From: an uncultured Flammeovirgaceae bacterium
Lineage (GTDB): Bacteria; Bacteroidota; Bacteroidia; Cytophagales; Cyclobacteriaceae
Assembly (NCBI GenBank): GCA_946480685.1
Contig: CAMLLI010000013.1
Location: 1 to 15,112 of the forward strand
Direction: 5' to 3'
Length of the DNA: 15,112 nucleotides
Shown piece after piece: positions 1 to 6,165 of this stretch. Under the pieces are notes generated by a model. That model saw only the letters and a program-made list of their open reading frames with translations. It was not told where the DNA came from and searched no databases. A program made the position numbers and the translations under genes. Within the stretch, counting starts at the first letter, position 1, and every line of letters starts with the position of its first letter.

Positions 1-333
1 ATATTTACGGGTGCACTACGGGAAGATGAGCATAATAAATTAAAAGATAAGTATAGCGTAAGGTGCGCAACGCATGGTGCGAGACGGGCCGCGTTTGTTT
101 GCCAGCACTTAAACAAAGATACATACACCGGCTTCCACGAAACTTTTGAATCGGACCCTCAAATAGAAGAAGATGATGATTATCAGGCATGGTGTGATAA
201 ATGCGAGAAAGTAAGATTACGCGAAGACGAGTGGAACGATGTGTCGGAAGGTTTCGCAAAAATCAGACTTATCTGTGATCAATGTTTTTTTCAGATCAAG
301 GCAAGGAATACAGGAGCTGATCATTCGCAGTAG
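1..333 (+). CDS. Partial (3' end) small Cys/His-rich protein, probable zinc-binding, function unknown
   Basis: The first frame is open from base 1 to a TAG at 331-333 and gives 110 residues with no start codon, so the 5' end lies outside the window. The visible part has four regularly placed metal-ligand-like pairs: C22-x2-H25, C34-x-H36, C65-x2-C68 and C92-x2-C95. An acidic stretch (residues 50-60) lies between the second and third pairs. The layout (a CxxHG opening, FVCQHL, AWCDKCE, a W-N/T-D-x-S-E-x-F segment, then a late CxxC) resembles a family of short bacterial hypothetical proteins that I recall but cannot name. Zinc binding is inferred from the ligand pairs only. The minus-strand reading frame over the same bases lacks such features and is treated as a shadow. 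Confidence is good for coding and low for any role. Confidence 0.72.
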   Translation: MFTGALREDEHNKLKDKYSVRCATHGARRAAFVCQHLNKDTYTGFHETFESDPQIEEDDDYQAWCDKCEKVRLREDEWNDVSEGFAKIRLICDQCFFQIKARNTGADHSQ

Positions 334-516
334 AAAATATACCTTAATTTGTAGTATGATTTAGTTGCTTTTTTATTAAGTATATATTTCGGTTGTTAAG
401 CAATTTTGATTGACAATATTCAATTTGAATTTCAAAACCATCACTTCATCGTTCAATACATGTGTTAAAAGATAAACCGATGCGCAATACGATATATACC
501 TATACTTTTGAGTCAT

Positions 517-591
517 CTATTGCCCCGCATAGGCAAGGTTAGGAATCAAGGCCGGCAAATCCAGACGGGAAATTGCTGGTCTTTTGTTTTT
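517..591 (+). ncRNA. Candidate small RNA of about 75 nt
   Basis: A box TACTTTTG at 503-510 fits the Bacteroidota -7 consensus TAnnTTTG exactly and would start transcription near 516-518. No good -33 TTTG is present at the expected place (480-483 is ATGC), so the promoter is only half convincing. The putative transcript would form a 5-bp hairpin (TTGCC 520-524 with GGCAA 532-536) and end in a strong hairpin and T-run (550-591). No start codon or conserved peptide is visible. I do not recognise a known RNA family. The alternative is that the hairpin is only the terminator of the gene ending at 333, with a 3' UTR of about 220 nt. Confidence 0.3.
550..591 (+). terminator. Intrinsic terminator, plus strand
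   Basis: GGCCGGCAA (550-558) pairs over 9 bp, with two G:U pairs, with TTGCTGGTC (573-581). The loop is 14 nt, and the stem is followed directly by a T-run, TTTTGTTTTT (582-591). On the opposite strand no T-run follows, so it works for plus-strand transcription only. Confidence 0.6.
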
Positions 592-637
592 AAGAATTCC
601 TTCAGGCACACCTTAATATATAGTTCGCCAAATGCTG

Positions 638-1477
638 TTATCGTGACGTAACCAACGGAGTACCAGTTGCCTGTGGCTCATTTACCTTGGGTGCACGATA
701 ATTCAACCCGGTGGTTGTTCCTCCGGTTACATCGACCGTAACTCCGGTAATCATGTTTGCCGAATCAGTTGACAGGAACACGGCCACATTCGCTATATCT
801 GCCATCAGCGGAAGCTTCTTCAGCATTGTATCGTTTTTCATGCTTTGTAACACATCGCCCATTTCCTGCGGAACAGCTTCTATAGCCTGACGGAATACCT
901 GAGAATCAGGCGAACCTGCTGAACGTATATTTACCGCACGAACGCCATACGCACCCACCTCTGAAGCGAGGTTGGTGACAAAAGTTTCCATCGCCACACA
1001 GGCCGAAGCGAAGCCTCCGGTATAGGGATAGCCGATGCCTCCTGGTGTAGCGGTTAACGAGAGTATAACGCCTGACTTTTGCTGCATCATTTTTCGCGCT
1101 GCCGCTGTTGATGTAAGGAATTGAGATTGCAGTGCTACCGTAACAGGGCGCATATAGTCTTCAACACTCATGTCGGTTAGTGCTATATCTTGTACCGACT
1201 GAAAATCGATCGCACAAAATGATATATCGATCGTTGTTCCGTTCTGTGTAATCTTTTCGATGTATTCATGAACTGCGTTTTTATTTAACGCATCCACGAC
1301 ACCAACTTCAACTTTGCCGCCTGCCATGGTAATGGTGTCGGCAACCTTCTGTAAGCGATCGGCTGTCCGCCCGGTTAGAAATACTTTTGCACCAGCTTGT
1401 GCCAATGCCTGTGCAACGGTGCTGCCGAGAGAGCCCGCGGCACCATAGATAATGGCATTTTTATTTTGAAGTAACAT
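638..1477 (-). CDS. Atypical short-chain dehydrogenase/reductase (SDR) lacking the YxxxK residues
   Basis: A 279-residue protein with the SDR Rossmann fold. The nucleotide-binding glycines are G12, G15 and G18 (GxxGxxG, unlike the usual GxxxGxG of classical SDRs). R37 after strand 2 suggests NADP(H) preference, and D62 sits in the usual adenine-contact place. The C-terminal part keeps family features (AVNIR at 181-185, the VDVTGG segment near 248). The active site is degenerate: the NNAG position reads SFCAI (86-90), the serine region is SLTAT (140-144), and the segment that should hold Tyr-x3-Lys reads YPYTGGFASAC (150-160). No lysine occurs between K134 and K214. The family usually oxidises or reduces alcohols and ketones, but catalysis by the standard tetrad looks impossible here. 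The start at 1477 places the ATG about 32 nt after a predicted transcription start. The ORF is intact, so this is probably not a decaying gene. Confidence 0.85.
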   Translation of the reverse strand: MLLQNKNAIIYGAAGSLGSTVAQALAQAGAKVFLTGRTADRLQKVADTITMAGGKVEVGVVDALNKNAVHEYIEKITQNGTTIDISFCAIDFQSVQDIALTDMSVEDYMRPVTVALQSQFLTSTAAARKMMQQKSGVILSLTATPGGIGYPYTGGFASACVAMETFVTNLASEVGAYGVRAVNIRSAGSPDSQVFRQAIEAVPQEMGDVLQSMKNDTMLKKLPLMADIANVAVFLSTDSANMITGVTVDVTGGTTTGLNYRAPKVNEPQATGTPLVTSR

Positions 1478-1515
1478 GCGTGTTGGGGTTGATGTGAATA
1501 TATATACCGTTATTC

Positions 1516-1546
1516 CAAAAATACGGGTAACACTTTAAATATAACA
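1516..1546 (-). promoter_or_regulatory. Promoter of the SDR gene
   Basis: On the minus strand a perfect -7 box TATTTTTG (1523-1516) follows, with a 19-nt spacer, a weak -33 element TGTT (1546-1543). The start of transcription would be near 1509, leaving a leader of about 30 nt. This argues that the SDR gene is transcribed on its own rather than from the gene upstream. Confidence 0.5.
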
Positions 1547-1607
1547 TGGCAGTATGCGGCAGCTTAGGGCTGTGCTTGCGGCAAAGATTTGTTTAGTGAA
1601 AGTAAAA

Positions 1608-2930
1608 TTACCGGGGCAACTCGTCTATTTTGAATTCGTGTCCGTTCAGATACCGGTGATAATATCGAATGATGATACCCGACATATCATCGGGATGCAG
1701 CACCCCAAGTTTGTTGAAATAATTTGATAAGCGCGAGCCCTTCCATAATCCCCAATTGTTGCGCATCCAAAGTCCCAATCCCATATGATAGCTGCTCAGG
1801 GAATTTTCACGTGCACTTGAAAAAGACTTTTTCTCGGCAGACGACAATAGTTTGTCGAGTTGTTTAAAGCAATCCTGCAGATCTGAAGGAATATATACAT
1901 GATCGATGGAATCCTGGTGGATACGTTTTTTGTATTCAAGTTTTCGCTGCTTGATCTCCTGCTTCCGTTCTTTTTTGGCAACCGATGCTGATTTCTTTCG
2001 GAACCCCGTGATATAGTGGAAGTACCATTTCTCAATTCCATCTGGTATTTCATTTTTGTTGAACCTGAGCGCGCAAAGTAATTTTGAAATTTCATCGCGG
2101 TAGAGACTGTCACTCATCTCTAACTGAAGGTCTGCGCACCTGCCTGTCGAGTCGATAGCCATCATGATTTCAAACATGTAGTGTTTATAGGTCTGTTCGA
2201 AATCCCGGTTGCTCCCTTCCAGGAACACTACATTCAGTTTTTCTTCCAGCACCGTCCAATACTCTCTTCCATTTTCAAGTTTGGGGAGCCCGAATTGAGT
2301 CGGTATATCAATGGTGTAATTTTTAATTTTTCGTTTGGTCTGTTCTACGGTTTGTCTGCTGAGAAACCTCGTCAGCAACTCTTTCCGGACCATCTCTCCC
2401 GTTGCAGTTGAGAAAGTATATACCAAGCCATTCTGTAACAGTAACGAAATGGTATCGCCACTTATCTGCACATTGTTGCTCGTGTTGATAAACGGAAATT
2501 GTATTGCGCTGTCGGACTCGCTATAGGAGTTGTATAAGAGTGCAGGCGTGAGTGTTGAGTCTGTAAGGTTAAAATCACGCAGCGTATATACGCGATCGGA
2601 CACGCCCCGGTGGTAATATGTGAGGATGCCGGATTCGTTGTTGACGGAGGGATCGATCCAGTTGTCCAGGTAAAACAGCGATTGCCCATCGTTACTGAGA
2701 AACAAATAGTCAGGTGAGAAATATCGGTTGATTGTTAGTATTGGTTTCAACGTATCGTTGACCGACACGACCGTTGTCTTCCCGAGTTCTGTCCAAACCT
2801 GGTCGGAGAACGGTATAGACTTTACGAAGAAGTTTTCATTTTCTGAATATACCTTGTAGGGATACGCCAGCTGTGCACCACATTGAAGCTGCAGACATGC
2901 CAGTATAATTAACAGTATAACCTTGGGCAT
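1608..2930 (-). CDS. Exported protein with C-terminal DUF6794 domain, function unknown
   Basis: A 440-residue protein. The N-terminus is a short hydrophobic export signal (residues 3-14) ending near CGA-Q (17-20). A cysteine after ILA at position 12 leaves a lipoprotein reading open, but the box is not clean. Residues 20-200 are rich in beta-type segments (for example SNDGQSLFYLDNW near 80) as in a WD/beta-propeller-like or beta-sandwich region, though I recognise no named domain there. A strongly basic linker (about 310-342) precedes the last 94 residues, which match my memory of DUF6794: YHMGLGLWMRNNWGLW, then LxxYF, then HPDDMSGIII. That domain is common in Bacteroidota and has no known role. 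The start at 2930 gives the signal peptide directly. The 133-nt gap to the divergent metallo-beta-lactamase gene must hold promoters for both, though I see no clear -7 box for this one. Confidence 0.8.
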   Translation of the reverse strand: MPKVILLIILACLQLQCGAQLAYPYKVYSENENFFVKSIPFSDQVWTELGKTTVVSVNDTLKPILTINRYFSPDYLFLSNDGQSLFYLDNWIDPSVNNESGILTYYHRGVSDRVYTLRDFNLTDSTLTPALLYNSYSESDSAIQFPFINTSNNVQISGDTISLLLQNGLVYTFSTATGEMVRKELLTRFLSRQTVEQTKRKIKNYTIDIPTQFGLPKLENGREYWTVLEEKLNVVFLEGSNRDFEQTYKHYMFEIMMAIDSTGRCADLQLEMSDSLYRDEISKLLCALRFNKNEIPDGIEKWYFHYITGFRKKSASVAKKERKQEIKQRKLEYKKRIHQDSIDHVYIPSDLQDCFKQLDKLLSSAEKKSFSSARENSLSSYHMGLGLWMRNNWGLWKGSRLSNYFNKLGVLHPDDMSGIIIRYYHRYLNGHEFKIDELPR

Positions 2931-3025
2931 GGATAAATATAGGGTATTTCATGTTTATTTTAATGCCGGTATCCATCCCTTTTTGTTCCGGATGATTTGT
3001 GAAAATTGTATCAGTACATCGGCAG

Positions 3026-3057
3026 TTTCAAGTATATTGCCAGTATCTTACTTGAAA
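3026..3057. promoter_or_regulatory. Perfect 9-bp dyad before the metallo-beta-lactamase gene, possible operator
   Basis: TTTCAAGTA (3026-3034) and its exact reverse complement TACTTGAAA (3049-3057) are separated by 14 nt and end 6 nt before the ATG at 3064. The arm centres are 23 bp apart, about two helical turns, so a dimer could bind one face. A Crp/Fnr-type regulator is encoded in the same operon and is the obvious candidate ligand, but this is inference. It could instead be an mRNA hairpin that limits translation initiation. Confidence 0.45.
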
Positions 3058-3063
3058 TACATT

Positions 3064-3939
3064 ATGATAAGATTGAAGTCTGTAATCTGGAGTATTGTTA
3101 TGCTGACAGGTGCAGCACACCATGTGCATGCACAGAAAGCTGTTAAGCATCCCATTTCCAATGAAGAATGGTCGCGCGACTATCAGCCTTTTCGCATTGC
3201 AGGGAATTTGTACTACGTTGGTACGTACGATCTGGCTGCATACCTGATTACAACTCCACAAGGACATATACTTATCAATACCGGACTGGATGATTCGGAA
3301 GCACTGATCCGTGCGCACGTAAATACACTTGGATTCAAATTCACGGAAATCAAAATACTCCTGGCAACCCACGCTCACTTTGATCATGTGGGCGCCATGG
3401 CTGCAATTAAAAAGCAAACCGGGGCCAGGCTTATGATTAATGAGAAAGATGCACAGCTAATGGCAGATGGTGGTGACTCAGACTATATATTAGGTGGCAA
3501 GGGAAGCACGTTTGTACCTGTAAAAGCAGATCGCCTCCTGCACGACCGCGATACAATAACGCTTGGCGATATGCGTGTGGTAATGCTACATCACCCGGGG
3601 CATACACCAGGTGCCAGTAGTTTTTTATTTGACGTGAAAGACGAACAGCGCATATATAGGGTGTTGATCGCGAACATGCCTTCCATACTCGATGAGACAA
3701 ACCTGGCCGGCATGCCACGTTATCCGGATGTCGGTAAAGACTATGCCTATACCTTGAAGGCGATGAAAGCTTTACAGTTCGATTTATGGTTGTCTTCGCA
3801 TGCCAGTCAGTTTGAACTGCATAAGAAACACAAGCCCGGTGCCGCGTATAGACCGGAAGTATTCAGGGATCGTACTGGCTACGATAAATCACTGGCAGAA
3901 TGGGACAAGGTATATAGCGAGCGATCAGGAAGTAAATAA
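3064..3939 (+). CDS. Subclass B3-like metallo-beta-lactamase, exported
   Basis: A 291-residue protein with a signal peptide (residues 1-23, cleavage after VHA before Q). The zinc site is complete: H103-A-H105-F-D107-H108 (the HxHxDH motif), H180 in HPGHTPGA, and H246 in SSHAS. The order and surroundings match subclass B3 enzymes such as L1: TGAR after the HxHxDH helix, the MADGGDSDY segment, and an RYPxxxxDYxxT segment before the last histidine. B3 enzymes hydrolyse beta-lactams, including carbapenems, in the periplasm; some relatives have other hydrolase activities, so the substrate is not proven. The frame is open further upstream to a TTG at 2923, but the ATG at 3064 is preferred because it places the signal peptide at the N-terminus and follows the dyad. 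The Crp/Fnr gene follows after 4 nt, so the two are very likely one transcript. Confidence 0.86.
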   Translation: MIRLKSVIWSIVMLTGAAHHVHAQKAVKHPISNEEWSRDYQPFRIAGNLYYVGTYDLAAYLITTPQGHILINTGLDDSEALIRAHVNTLGFKFTEIKILLATHAHFDHVGAMAAIKKQTGARLMINEKDAQLMADGGDSDYILGGKGSTFVPVKADRLLHDRDTITLGDMRVVMLHHPGHTPGASSFLFDVKDEQRIYRVLIANMPSILDETNLAGMPRYPDVGKDYAYTLKAMKALQFDLWLSSHASQFELHKKHKPGAAYRPEVFRDRTGYDKSLAEWDKVYSERSGSK

Positions 3940-3943
3940 GTGC

Positions 3944-4516
3944 ATGACTGACGCGTTAAGAAAATTTCTGTCTGCTTTTTCTGTCTTTGATGCGCAGGAA
4001 ATAGAAGCTGTAATTGATAGTATGGGAATAGAGACCCACGCGAAAGGAACACTTCTGCTGCGCGAAGGCGAGATCACATCCCGGTGTTACTTTATTCTGA
4101 AGGGATGCATTCGTGAATATCAATTACTGGATGGTGTCGAGAGAAATATAGCATTCTTCACCGAACATCACGCAGTGATATCCTATACCAGTTACCTGGA
4201 GCAGGCGCCATCGCAGCATTACTATACTTGCCTGGAAGATTGTGTTGTGCTCGCAGGTACGCGCGCGCAGGAACAGGCATTGCATAAACTATATCCCCGA
4301 CTTGAATTTCTTACACAAACTATATTGCAAAAAGATTATCAACAGATTCAACGGCAGTTGGCAATGATGATCAGTTATAGTCCGGAAGAGCGTTATGAAT
4401 ACTTACTCGCCACTCGTCCGGAGTTGTTGCAGCGTGTGCCACTGCATCACCTGGCTAGTTTTATAGGTGTAACGCCTGAGTCCTTTAGGCGGATACGGAA
4501 GCGGGTGAGTCGATAA
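3944..4516 (+). CDS. Crp/Fnr-family transcriptional regulator
   Basis: A 190-residue protein. Residues 30-115 form the cyclic-nucleotide-binding-like jelly roll (LLLREGEITSRCYFILKGCIR), a long helix spans about 118-140, and the C-terminus is a shortened helix-turn-helix (LHHLASFIGVTPESFRRIRKR, about 168-188). This matches the short Crp/Fnr group common in Bacteroidota, which usually lacks the residues for cAMP binding and has no Fe-S cysteines. The frame extends upstream to 3800, but that would run 140 bases into the metallo-beta-lactamase gene. The ATG at 3944 follows AGGA (3927-3930) after the upstream stop and gives the normal family length. Its place directly after the metallo-beta-lactamase suggests that it controls that gene or itself. 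Confidence 0.87.
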   Translation: MTDALRKFLSAFSVFDAQEIEAVIDSMGIETHAKGTLLLREGEITSRCYFILKGCIREYQLLDGVERNIAFFTEHHAVISYTSYLEQAPSQHYYTCLEDCVVLAGTRAQEQALHKLYPRLEFLTQTILQKDYQQIQRQLAMMISYSPEERYEYLLATRPELLQRVPLHHLASFIGVTPESFRRIRKRVSR

Positions 4517-4537
4517 CAATACTTACGATATATACCC

Positions 4538-4960
4538 TTATACCGGCGAAACGACAGACTTCAAGTTTTTAGTTCTGAAGCTGATCAACGCGAATGTACT
4601 TGCTATAGCAAAGATGAATTCGGCAACCATGGCTGCTACGATCGTTGCATCTGGTATACCATCAACGACAAGACTGAGCATACGTGCTATACCATACGCG
4701 CCATAGAGCACGAGGGAAAGGATAAGTGCCGTTAATGTGATTTCAATAACAAAAGCTCCGGCAATCATAACAACACCGCTGGCGAGAATTAAAGCACCAG
4801 GACCACGCATCTCGCTGAGTAAACCGGGGTCGTTTCCCAATTCAATTCCTGCTGATGCCTGAAACGTGACCGGTATAAACAACAGGCAGCTGCCAATGAT
4901 CAATGCTGTTATACCTGCTGTAAGTAATACAACCTTTACGAATTTTGATATTCCTTTCAT
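4538..4960 (-). CDS. DUF4345 family membrane protein
   Basis: A 140-residue protein with four hydrophobic segments (about 9-30, 54-72, 73-95 and 103-127). The family marks are E50-x-R-G before helix 2 and G-I-A-R-M-L-S-L-V-V-D-G (90-101) at the end of helix 3, as in DUF4345 proteins, small inner-membrane proteins of unknown role. The gene converges on the Crp/Fnr gene with only 21 nt between the stop codons and no obvious terminator hairpin, so some transcript overlap is likely. Confidence 0.75.
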   Translation of the reverse strand: MKGISKFVKVVLLTAGITALIIGSCLLFIPVTFQASAGIELGNDPGLLSEMRGPGALILASGVVMIAGAFVIEITLTALILSLVLYGAYGIARMLSLVVDGIPDATIVAAMVAEFIFAIASTFALISFRTKNLKSVVSPV

Positions 4961-4980
4961 ACGAATTTTGATTAGACGTA

Positions 4981-4988
4981 CAAAAGTT
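4981..4988 (-). promoter_or_regulatory. Likely -7 box of the DUF4345 gene
   Basis: On the minus strand AACTTTTG (4988-4981) matches TAnnTTTG at all but one fixed base. It would start transcription near 4975, about 15 nt before the ATG at 4960. No good -33 element is seen at a 19-nt spacing. Confidence 0.35.
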
Positions 4989-5164
4989 GCCTATAGCGGA
5001 ACGGTATACATTGACTTTGGGGAAGAAGTGAAATGTTAGCAGCAATATGGATCGCTTTGAAAGTTTCCTCTGGTGATTTTTATGAATGCTCGTTCGGTTA
5101 GCCTTAATTTTTTTTAATCAACCGGCTTCGGTTGGGTGTGGGGCGGTCCGGTATTTTTGTCTAT

Positions 5165-5293
5165 CTGAAAAAAAATCAGCCACTGCTAAATCACTTGACG
5201 AAAAACATTTCAAAAAAATCAGAAAAAATATTTTTACGTTTTTACACGGCTGTAAAACAAAAAAGCTCCGAAGAGGTGTCTTCGAAGCTTTTT
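5165..5293 (+). ncRNA. Candidate AT-rich small RNA ending at the shared terminator
   Basis: On the plus strand a perfect -7 box TATTTTTG (5152-5159), with TTG at 5132-5134 upstream (17-nt spacer), points to a transcription start near 5165. Transcription would end at the two-way terminator at 5260-5293, giving about 130 nt. The RNA would be A/T-rich with small hairpins: CTGA/TCAG around an A-run near 5166-5180, and TTTTACA/TGTAAAA at 5240-5257. No open frame of note is present. A 6-bp hairpin (CAACCG 5119-5124 with CGGTTG 5129-5134) lies at the -33 position. I know no matching RNA family, and chance promoter-like boxes are common in AT-rich DNA. Confidence 0.22.
5260..5293. terminator. Strong bidirectional intrinsic terminator downstream of tRNA-Lys
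   Basis: AAAAAGCT-C-CGAAGA (5260-5274) pairs with TCTTCG-A-AGCTTTTT (5279-5293) with a single C.A mismatch and the 4-nt loop GGTG. Because the stem begins with an A-run and ends with a T-run, it reads as a terminator on both strands. On the minus strand it lies 4 nt after the 3' end of the tRNA. Confidence 0.8.
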
Positions 5294-5297
5294 GAAG

Positions 5298-5370
5298 TGA
5301 TCCCGCTGGGATTCGAACCCAGGACCCATACATTAAAAGTGTATTGCTCTACCAGCTGAGCTACGGAATC
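5298..5370 (-). tRNA. tRNA-Lys, anticodon UUU
   Basis: A complete 73-nt cloverleaf on the minus strand. The acceptor GATTCCG/CGGGATC pairs fully (one G:T). The D-arm reads GCTC-AGCTGGTAGA-GAGC-like, and the T-arm has CTGGG-TTCGAAT-CCCAG. The anticodon stem ATACA/TGTAT encloses the loop CTTTTAA, giving anticodon TTT (plus-strand bases 5335-5337). The discriminator is A (complement of 5298), and CCA is not encoded. The promoter and terminator on either side show that it is a single-gene transcript. Confidence 0.96.
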
Positions 5371-5406
5371 TTGTCAATTTTGCGGTTTTTCCCGTAATTG
5401 AGGGCA

Positions 5407-5437
5407 CAAAGGTAATCCAATCTGAATTATATGCAAA
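5407..5437 (-). promoter_or_regulatory. Promoter of tRNA-Lys, full consensus
   Basis: On the minus strand TTTG (5437-5434), exactly 19 nt, then TACCTTTG (5414-5407) is a complete match to the Bacteroidota TTTG-N19-TAnnTTTG promoter. The transcription start would be near 5401, about 30 nt before the mature 5' end of the tRNA. The -33 element and the start of the spacer cover the first codons of the divergent TPR/SH3 gene. Confidence 0.8.
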
Positions 5438-6165
5438 GGAGCGTTTCAAAAAATCTTATTATTCTTTTCATAAATATTTTCTGTGCGAGCTATACCCTTC
5501 TCGCTCAGACTTCTACACATCGGCTAAGTCAGGCCGATTCGCTTTTTAAAGAGAAACGCTACGTTCAGTCACTTGAACATTATAAAGCAATCTTTGATCA
5601 GCACCAGTATTCTCCTGCTATGTTGCTGAAAATGGCATACATAGAAGAAGGCCTGCAGCAAACCGGAGCAGCACTTTATTATCTGAATCTCTACTATAAT
5701 GTAACAAACGACAAAACGGTGCTCGAAAAAATGGAAGAGCTGGCCGACAAACATAACCTGGAAGGCTACAAGCAAACTGATGCCGGAAGATTTTTATCAT
5801 TCTACAACGATTACCATTGGCCGGTAGGCATTGCGTTGATGGCGATTGCTTTTTTGTTGCTGGGCTTGAGCTTCTTTTTGAAAAGAAGAAAACATATGTA
5901 CTGGCCTTCGCTCGTGGTAATGGTTCTTGTACTGGCAGCATTGGTGGTGCATAACACCGTGGGGACGAAAGTTGCCATGGGTATTGTTGCAAACACAAAC
6001 ACCTATATTATGGACGGACCTTCACCGGGTGCTTCGGTTGTTTCGGTTATTCAGTCAGGGCATCGCGTGGAAATCGTTGGGAAAAAAGATGTGTGGATAA
6101 AAATTATGTGGCAGGGCGAGACTGCCTATATAAAAGAAAATAATTTGCTACCGCTGAGCCTGTGA
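5431..6165 (+). CDS. BatE-like membrane protein: TPR region, two membrane helices, C-terminal SH3b domain
   Basis: A 244-residue protein. It has a signal sequence (1-25, ending LLA-Q), a TPR-like helical region (about 33-110: ADSLFKEKRYVQSLEHYKAIF, then LLKMAYIEEGLQQTGAALYYL), and two membrane helices (131-150 and 157-175) separated by the short basic turn KRRKHM. The last 60 residues resemble a bacterial SH3 domain (VSVIQSGHRVEIVGKKDVWIKIMWQGETAYIKENNL). This order is that of BatE of the Bacteroidota aerotolerance operon, but no other bat gene is nearby, so it is a stand-alone relative with an unknown partner. No Shine-Dalgarno sequence is visible. A weak -7-like box CAATTTTG lies at 5375-5382. 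Its 3' end overlaps the convergent surface-protein gene by 18 bp. Confidence 0.8.
   Translation: MQRSVSKNLIILFINIFCASYTLLAQTSTHRLSQADSLFKEKRYVQSLEHYKAIFDQHQYSPAMLLKMAYIEEGLQQTGAALYYLNLYYNVTNDKTVLEKMEELADKHNLEGYKQTDAGRFLSFYNDYHWPVGIALMAIAFLLLGLSFFLKRRKHMYWPSLVVMVLVLAALVVHNTVGTKVAMGIVANTNTYIMDGPSPGASVVSVIQSGHRVEIVGKKDVWIKIMWQGETAYIKENNLLPLSL

Larger units (their letters stand above)
334..637. other. Intergenic stretch, AT-rich, no protein gene seen
   Basis: These 304 bases lie between the Cys/His-rich gene and the end of the SDR gene. I see no credible reading frame. Bases 334-500 are AT-rich and featureless to the eye. The right half holds a promoter-like -7 box, two hairpins and a T-run, described separately as a possible small RNA and its terminator. 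Confidence 0.6.

Noticed and set aside
5..259. 84-codon minus-strand frame at the left edge
   Set aside because: It lies opposite the Cys/His-rich partial gene, which has clear conserved-looking motifs in the plus frame; the minus product has none.
3009..3024. TGTGA half-site resembling a Crp operator (TGTGA-N6-TATCA, near 2999-3014)
   Set aside because: Only one half matches the TGTGA-N6-TCACA consensus, and Bacteroidota Crp/Fnr relatives need not use that sequence; the 9-bp dyad is much stronger.
2923..3063. N-terminal extension of the metallo-beta-lactamase from a TTG codon
   Set aside because: It would bury the signal peptide 47 residues inside the protein and overlap the divergent gene; the ATG at 3064 fits better.
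3800..3943. N-terminal extension of the Crp/Fnr regulator
   Set aside because: It lies wholly within the metallo-beta-lactamase coding sequence, and the residues show no family similarity.
5119..5134. CAACCG/CGGTTG hairpin as a terminator of the DUF4345 gene or tRNA
   Set aside because: No T-run follows on either strand, and it lies upstream of the DUF4345 gene, not downstream.
5086..5359. Overlapping short frames of about 70 codons around tRNA-Lys
   Set aside because: They run through the tRNA and its terminator and have no coding character.
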